Translations under genes and position numbers: made by a program
Shown here: positions 58,446-64,000 of the stretch, one piece after another
Position numbering within the stretch: the first letter of the stretch is position 1
Layout: the number at the start of each line of letters is the position of its first letter
Assembly: GCF_035582795.1 (NCBI RefSeq)
Contig: NC_134372.1
Span: 39,656,316-39,720,315, forward strand
Direction of reading: 5' to 3'
Source: Mycteria americana
Lineage: Eukaryota; Chordata; Aves; Ciconiiformes; Ciconiidae
DNA: 64,000 nt
The notes under the pieces: model-generated
Databases searched by the model: none
Told to the model about the DNA's origin: nothing
The model's input: only the letters and a program-made list of their open reading frames with translations

Positions 58446-61400
58446 TTTTGCAACTGAAAATGCGAGAGCATGGAGCTTGCATTGACTTAAGTGGAAAAAC
58501 AAAGATACTTGGCAGTGTCTTGCAAACAATACAATAGTAGTTATGTTTTATCTGAGAGATTCAGTTCTGTGAAGTTATTGTACATGTAAAAAGTAGCTGA
58601 TGCTTGAAGTTCAGTACAGCAGTCACAGGAAAGTCCTTTTAGACAAGAAAGCAAATGCTTTTGAAAACTATTATGTTACCATAACTTAATAATGGACCGC
58701 AGGAACTCATTACACTGCATCTCATGAATATCATGCGTCTCTTTTTCAGCCTGGAAAAAAATCCTTGGTTATGGTACTTGTGGTAAATTCACTTTAATCC
58801 ATTATTTTTTAAAAATTGTATTATCTTAAGGTTCAGTGTATCTCACAGGCAGTCATGAGAAGGAAGGGAGGGGTACTGACCATGAAATGTGCTGTTGTCC
58901 ACATTTTTTTTTTTGCCTTGTTTCTTGTCAGAATAACTACATTGTCACTGTAAACTAAGCTATTGAGTCTTTAAGGGATAATTATACTAGGAAAGGCAAG
59001 GAGGGCTGATGTCTGTTAACATCATCTTACCGCATGTAAATATGATCTGCAAAGAGAAGAATGTTGCTTAGAAAAGACAGCAGCTCTTCAAGCTGACCTT
59101 GTTGACTCAGAATGTTTGGGGGGGGGAAATAACTTCATGAATTTGTCAGGTCTCATTGCAATAAGTATTAGGGTAGGTTTGTTGCTAGGGAAACCCAAAA
59201 GAGCTTATTTAACTAGCTGTCATTCATAAATTATGACCTACTCTCTGGGGAAAGAAAGAGGTTCTACTTACAGAATTTTTTCAGATGCAAACAATAGCTA
59301 GTGGAAAAAAAGACAAATCTGGGGAATGAAGAATTCTTCTTTGTGAAATAGATGGCTTTTTGTTTACTTTGTTCATTTGTTATGACTACTAAAATTGCTC
59401 CTGTTGTATTGTTTCCATTTTGCTGATGACCTACTGTCTTCTTTTAATAATGGTAAACAGAATCAATACATCTGGAAAATACATGTGCTGACAGGTTTAA
59501 GCTATGATGAAAACAACACAAAGGGCTTTTATATGATATTGTTACCTAGTAAAGAAAAGCTGAAATTAGAACAAATATACTGTAACTCTCTAAAAGGAGG
59601 ATCAAAGGAAAAAATTAATGATGTGTTTGACCACGTAAGTAGTTCAGCTGATTATGCTATCTCTCATTGTGCAATCTACTAACAGCTGGGTTTGTAGGAC
59701 AGCAGCTTGGAAATCTGTCAGTGTTTCCTTTGAGGTGTTTTTTCTTAGAATACATATATTCTTTGGTGATGTATAACTACCATGAGGAAATGTATCATTT
59801 TTGACAGAACTGCTCTTATAGTGACATATGTCATGAGACAGGATGTTTTTCTAGGTTTATTTTTTGATAGTGACAGTTTCCACTTGAGATTCTACGTGCA
59901 TTTACTGACTATATTTTGACTTCTCTTTTGCATGCTTTGTCAGTGATTTATTAAGCATTAGTTTAATATTTTCATATAAGAACAATCCATGCGATATTAC
60001 TCATCGTCTCAGTCATTGACTTAGTTTAATTCTTGAACAGTGACTTAGAATGAAGAGCCAAAACATCTTTCTTTATTAAAAAAGAAATACCCTGAACTGT
60101 TGGGGCCTAGTAATTAGGAGAATGATCATGCAAGAGTAAGCAAATGTAGTTAAGTGGCACCTCCTCCTATGCAGTTTCAGTCCTCCTAGTTATTGTGTTA
60201 GTATGAAATCAAAATCCATCTGTCTCTGGGCATGGATAATATTACATGAGAATTTTTTACTATGAGTGATCCCAAATTACAGTGGGTGAGGGGGTAAGTA
60301 ACAAACATGTAACACCTAGAGATAACAGCCCGCAGTGTCAGCCAAGACAATTCCATGAAGGAATGATCCAATGCTCCATAAAATCACTGGAGTATTTTCT
60401 GGGAATGTTTTGTCATGTGTGTTTGAAATGCGGCTGTTTGAACAAGGGGGAAACTCCTATTCAGGTACTCTGGAGGAGCCTCTCTCTTTTTATTAGCTGT
60501 AGAGCGACACCAATCTCCTAACTTAATTGACTTTTAAGCTCCCAGAGGTGCTTAAAAGCGCCTCTGGGTGCCTGCCTGATCTTGGAGTACGTAACCATGA
60601 ACAAATAACGCTGTTATTTTCTATTTTAATGTTTTTAAATAGTAAAAAAAATGTAACCCAAGGTATTGTTCAAGGAAATATCTAATGCTTAAGTAACTCA
60701 ACCCTTGAAGAGACAGGAAACCTGGAATTAATTTTTTTCCCTGCCTTTTTTCTGTTCATAGTTATTTCTGGAATTTTGCATTTCCTGCAACTACAATAGG
60801 AATATTTGTGTTAATAAGCACTAAAAGTCTGGATCTTTATTCTGCGCTATGTGTCACGATAATCTTGAGGAAGATTTGATGAATAAATATTCCAGACAAA
60901 AAAGAAATTAAATATAAACAGCGTTTTCATAAGCACATATCCCAGATAGCATTTGAAGCTGATATGATACAGTTTCAACATAATTGTGCAGATCTAAACA
61001 ATTAAAATAAATGTTTTATTTAAAACAAGTCATTCTGTGATAAAGATTTTATATGATACATTTCAGCCTGGCATTAATTTTATATATAATAAGAACCACT
61101 TGATCATAAGCAGTGTTTAGTCTCTGGATTTCTGTAACCATTATACAGTAAGTGACAGTGAAGCTATGGGCACTGGTTGAGTAATAATAATCAGTTAAGA
61201 CAAATTTATTTCAAAATAATCTCTTGTAGCCTCCCAAGCCATGGAGTTAATCCACAAACAGGGTTCTAAACAACCATACCCATTTTTGCATGTCAGCAGG
61301 AATGCTTAGGACCTGCTAATATTTGAGGAAGTTTTCCATGTGACGTTTTAGGATCACATTCCCAGAAAGGGCTTTGCTTTAATTATTCTAGGAATGAATT

Positions 61401-61659
61401 CTGAGCAGGTGAAGGAAGTACTAGCTGCAGTATGCAACAGAAAGTTTAACTACTGGGAAATTAGAGAAAAATATCCTTTTTTTTCAGTACTCTTATCAAT
61501 GACTTAAAAGCTTTAAGTTGTGATTGTTCCGCACGGCACAATAAATTTCTGGTTAGAAATGCTTGGTGCCTCTCTTCCATCGCGTTTTTCTGCTTTCACT
61601 GCTGCAGGTGTGGGGTTTTTTTTATATGCAGCAATAGTTTGCAATTCTAGAGTGAAACT

Positions 61660-61955
61660 GGGAGAGGTGCAGAGAAAGGCTGGTCAGACGATACACTGTC
61701 CCAACAGATATTTTTGATGACAGAAAGCTAAGAGAACTTTGTGCATTAGCCTCACAACATGCAGGCTGAGGTGTGAGAAGATTTTCGACTACAAATACAA
61801 GAAGCAAGTAAAGAGAAATGCATGGGTATTTAAGAGGAATGGAAATGCCACAAAAAGAAAATATCATAAAATGCCTGTAAACAAATTTAAGCTGGAAATA
61901 AGAAGGTTGCCATAATAACTAGGAATTAAGTCTGTCCTTAGGTATTCTGGAATGA
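61660..61955 (+). mobile_element. decayed CR1 LINE fragment
   Basis: The words 'gaggtgcagagaaaggctgg', 'caggctgaggtgtgagaaga', 'gactacaaatac' and 'aaatttaagctggaaataag' appear in the order of the conserved CR1 3' body, sense on the plus strand. Strongly mutated, 5'-truncated, no ORF. Confidence 0.55.
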
Positions 61956-64000
61956 GTATAATGGGGACAAAAGATCCTTGCAAACTCTGTTATGGAATAG
62001 GTAAATTTCTGTTAAAAATGATTACGTGCAGCAGCAGGGGTGGGACTGGGTAACCGCAGAAGAACCTTTCAAGCCTGTGTTCCTCTGACTGAAATGGCTT
62101 CCTAAAGGATGATCCGTTAGTAGAAAATGGCAAGAAGATGAAGGCAGCTTGAGGGAAAAACTGTCCATACAGCAGATATAACTTGATGGTGCTGCCACTG
62201 GTGTGGTAGCATTCACATCAGCTGAGAAACTCATTAGGGCAGGGCTCTGGTTAGAGATACACCAGAGACATGTGAAATACTAGTCTAGATACACTCACTT
62301 GCAGACTCTCACCTCTCATGGGCTGGCTTAATGTCGGGCACGCAGGCAATCTCCCTGTGCTCACTAGATGGGCTGTGAAATGTGTGTGTCATGTAAAAAT
62401 CCCATCGCAGCAGAGAGCAACTAACTAATCAAAAAGCCATTAACTTGTTTCTATATCTAATATTAATTAGGAATAGCACTAGGATGTGAAGAGAGGGGCT
62501 TTTGAGGGTCTAGTTGCTCAGAATTTGGAGTTGAAAGCATTTTATCTCGTCATGATTTCCAGTGGATTTAATACTGTCATATTTCCAATGGTATTTTTTA
62601 CTTTACTGACTGAAAATCTCTATGAGGGTATTGAAGTGAGATCTGAACTTAACCACAAATGTCCACCTCGTGCTTTGGCAACTGTCATTGTAATGTGCCA
62701 AAAGCTACTCACCTTGCATGCTTGCAGGAAAAGTGGCCTTGGCAAAGGAATACAGCACAACACAGCAAGTTTTTATGTTCATTTCCTGCAAGCCTAATTC
62801 TGTCTTTCAAGAAAATCTAGGAAGCTGGTTCAAGCCTTCTTCCCTCTGATATGGCTAACTTGCTTCCTCAGAAATGAGAGATGGAAAAGAATGTCTTAGA
62901 AAAGAAAGTACCTTAAGTAGTTTAATTTTTTTGGTTTTCATATTTAGAGGGAAATTAGGGTCTGTCTTTAAGACCGAAGCATTTCCTTTTGCCCCTTTAA
63001 AGTAATTTTTCCATGGATTTGCCCATTTAAACAAAGCAGACTGAATGTGGATATTAAGAGTACTGGAATTTATCAAGCCTAAACAAGACAATTTTCTCTA
63101 GAATTGATCCTATATAGATTAGGCAGGATGACCAGATGAGGTAGAGTGAGCACACTTGAAACAAACAAGCAAAAAAAACCCCAATGTGTTCTAATGTGAA
63201 TACTAGGATAATGGGTGACTAACAGGTTTTTATCATAGTGCGCCCTGCAGGCCACTTTCCAATGTGAAATACAGAGAGGACTTTTGTGGCTTCCATTAAA
63301 ACTATTCCTGAAGCTAAATCCCTCTGTCTCACTCAAGAGTCATTCCTCAATGATGTTCTGTATTCGACAGTCATGAGTCACAGATGAAAAAGGCGATAAC
63401 CTTGGTTGCCTAAAGCTCTGTACGTACCATTAACATCCAATCGCTAAGGAGTGAAAAAGCACTTAGTCGAGTAGGGTGAAATGCATTTCCTCTGGCCAAA
63501 AGGTGAAAAGTTGATAAAATTCCTTTCATGCAGGGAACCTCAGATCTCCTTATTGTTAAGATTTTAGAGACTCTCATCAAGAAAATGCAATTGTTTTTAA
63601 TTTACTTGGTCCTTGATTCGTACTGTACTTCAAGCCATTTAAAACATGTAAGCTCAAATTATTTTTAAACAGCTTTCTTATTATGTATATATAGAAAAAT
63701 AATTAGGAAAGCTTACTATAAGTGCATGTGTTACAATGAACTCTTGCACCGTGAACATGAGCATGAGCTTGTAATTTCTATCTATAAAGGTATTATCCAC
63801 ACAGTGTCAACAGCATGTGTTTGGGATATGTAAAATGACAACTACAGCCATCTTGATCAAACTCCAGAAGACTTTTTTGATTAAAGGTCTGCTGCCTGCC
63901 ATATAATTCCAAATAATACTCTTGATTATTTTTTCTTCCATTCTTCTTAAAAGTTTAAAGATACTAAAAATTCAAATAGATGATTTTTACTCATACCATC

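Larger units (their letters stand above)
53813..64000 (-). other. BEAN1: probable BEAN1 intron, no exon found
   Basis: Because the terminal exon starts in phase 2 and no upstream BEAN1 exon was found, this 10-kb stretch is probably its last intron. It contains simple repeats and a decayed CR1 fragment at about 61660-61955, but no convincing gene. Confidence 0.6.

Noticed and set aside
59395-59682. 95-codon plus-strand ORF
   Set aside because: No homology recognised, AT-rich codon use, no splice context; opposite to the BEAN1 transcription direction.

Overview
The window looks like a piece of a bird autosome. It has vertebrate split genes, three CpG islands at gene starts, scattered decayed CR1-type LINE fragments, and one solo retroviral LTR of a type I recognise from bird genomes (probably Neoaves; tentative). 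Gene order matches the amniote CMTM3-CKLF-TK2-BEAN1 neighbourhood (human 16q22, chicken chromosome 11). No prokaryotic features, CRISPR arrays or rRNA/tRNA genes were seen. All exon models come from reading splice signals, frame phase and remembered family sequences; no alignment was run.

Layout. 1.7-14.4 kb: CMTM3 on the minus strand, four coding exons found, with a CpG island at its start; the terminal exon may lie left of the window. 15.4-18.4 kb: CKLF on the minus strand, complete in four coding exons (142 aa). 18.6-33.3 kb: TK2, mitochondrial deoxynucleoside kinase, on the plus strand, complete in ten coding exons (284 aa), head-to-head with CKLF over a CpG promoter of about 200 bp. 33.3-41.5 kb: TK2 3' UTR and spacer, including a 23-base poly-C run and a 536-bp solo LTR on the minus strand. 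41.5-45.6 kb: a two-exon minus-strand gene encoding a 605-aa SPATA2-family protein with a PUB-like N-terminus. Its position differs from where I expect SPATA2 and SPATA2L, so it may be a third, little-described paralogue; this is the most interesting item. 46-53.4 kb: intergenic. 53.4-53.8 kb: the last coding exon of BEAN1 (minus strand) with a PPPY NEDD4-binding motif. 53.8-64 kb: most likely BEAN1 intron, with no exon recognised.

The genes do not form one pathway. CMTM3 and CKLF are four-span MARVEL membrane proteins. TK2 salvages pyrimidine deoxynucleosides for mtDNA. The SPATA2-like protein probably acts as an adaptor in CYLD/linear-ubiquitin signalling, if family function holds. BEAN1 is a NEDD4-binding membrane protein. 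The shared CKLF/TK2 promoter is the clearest regulatory coupling.
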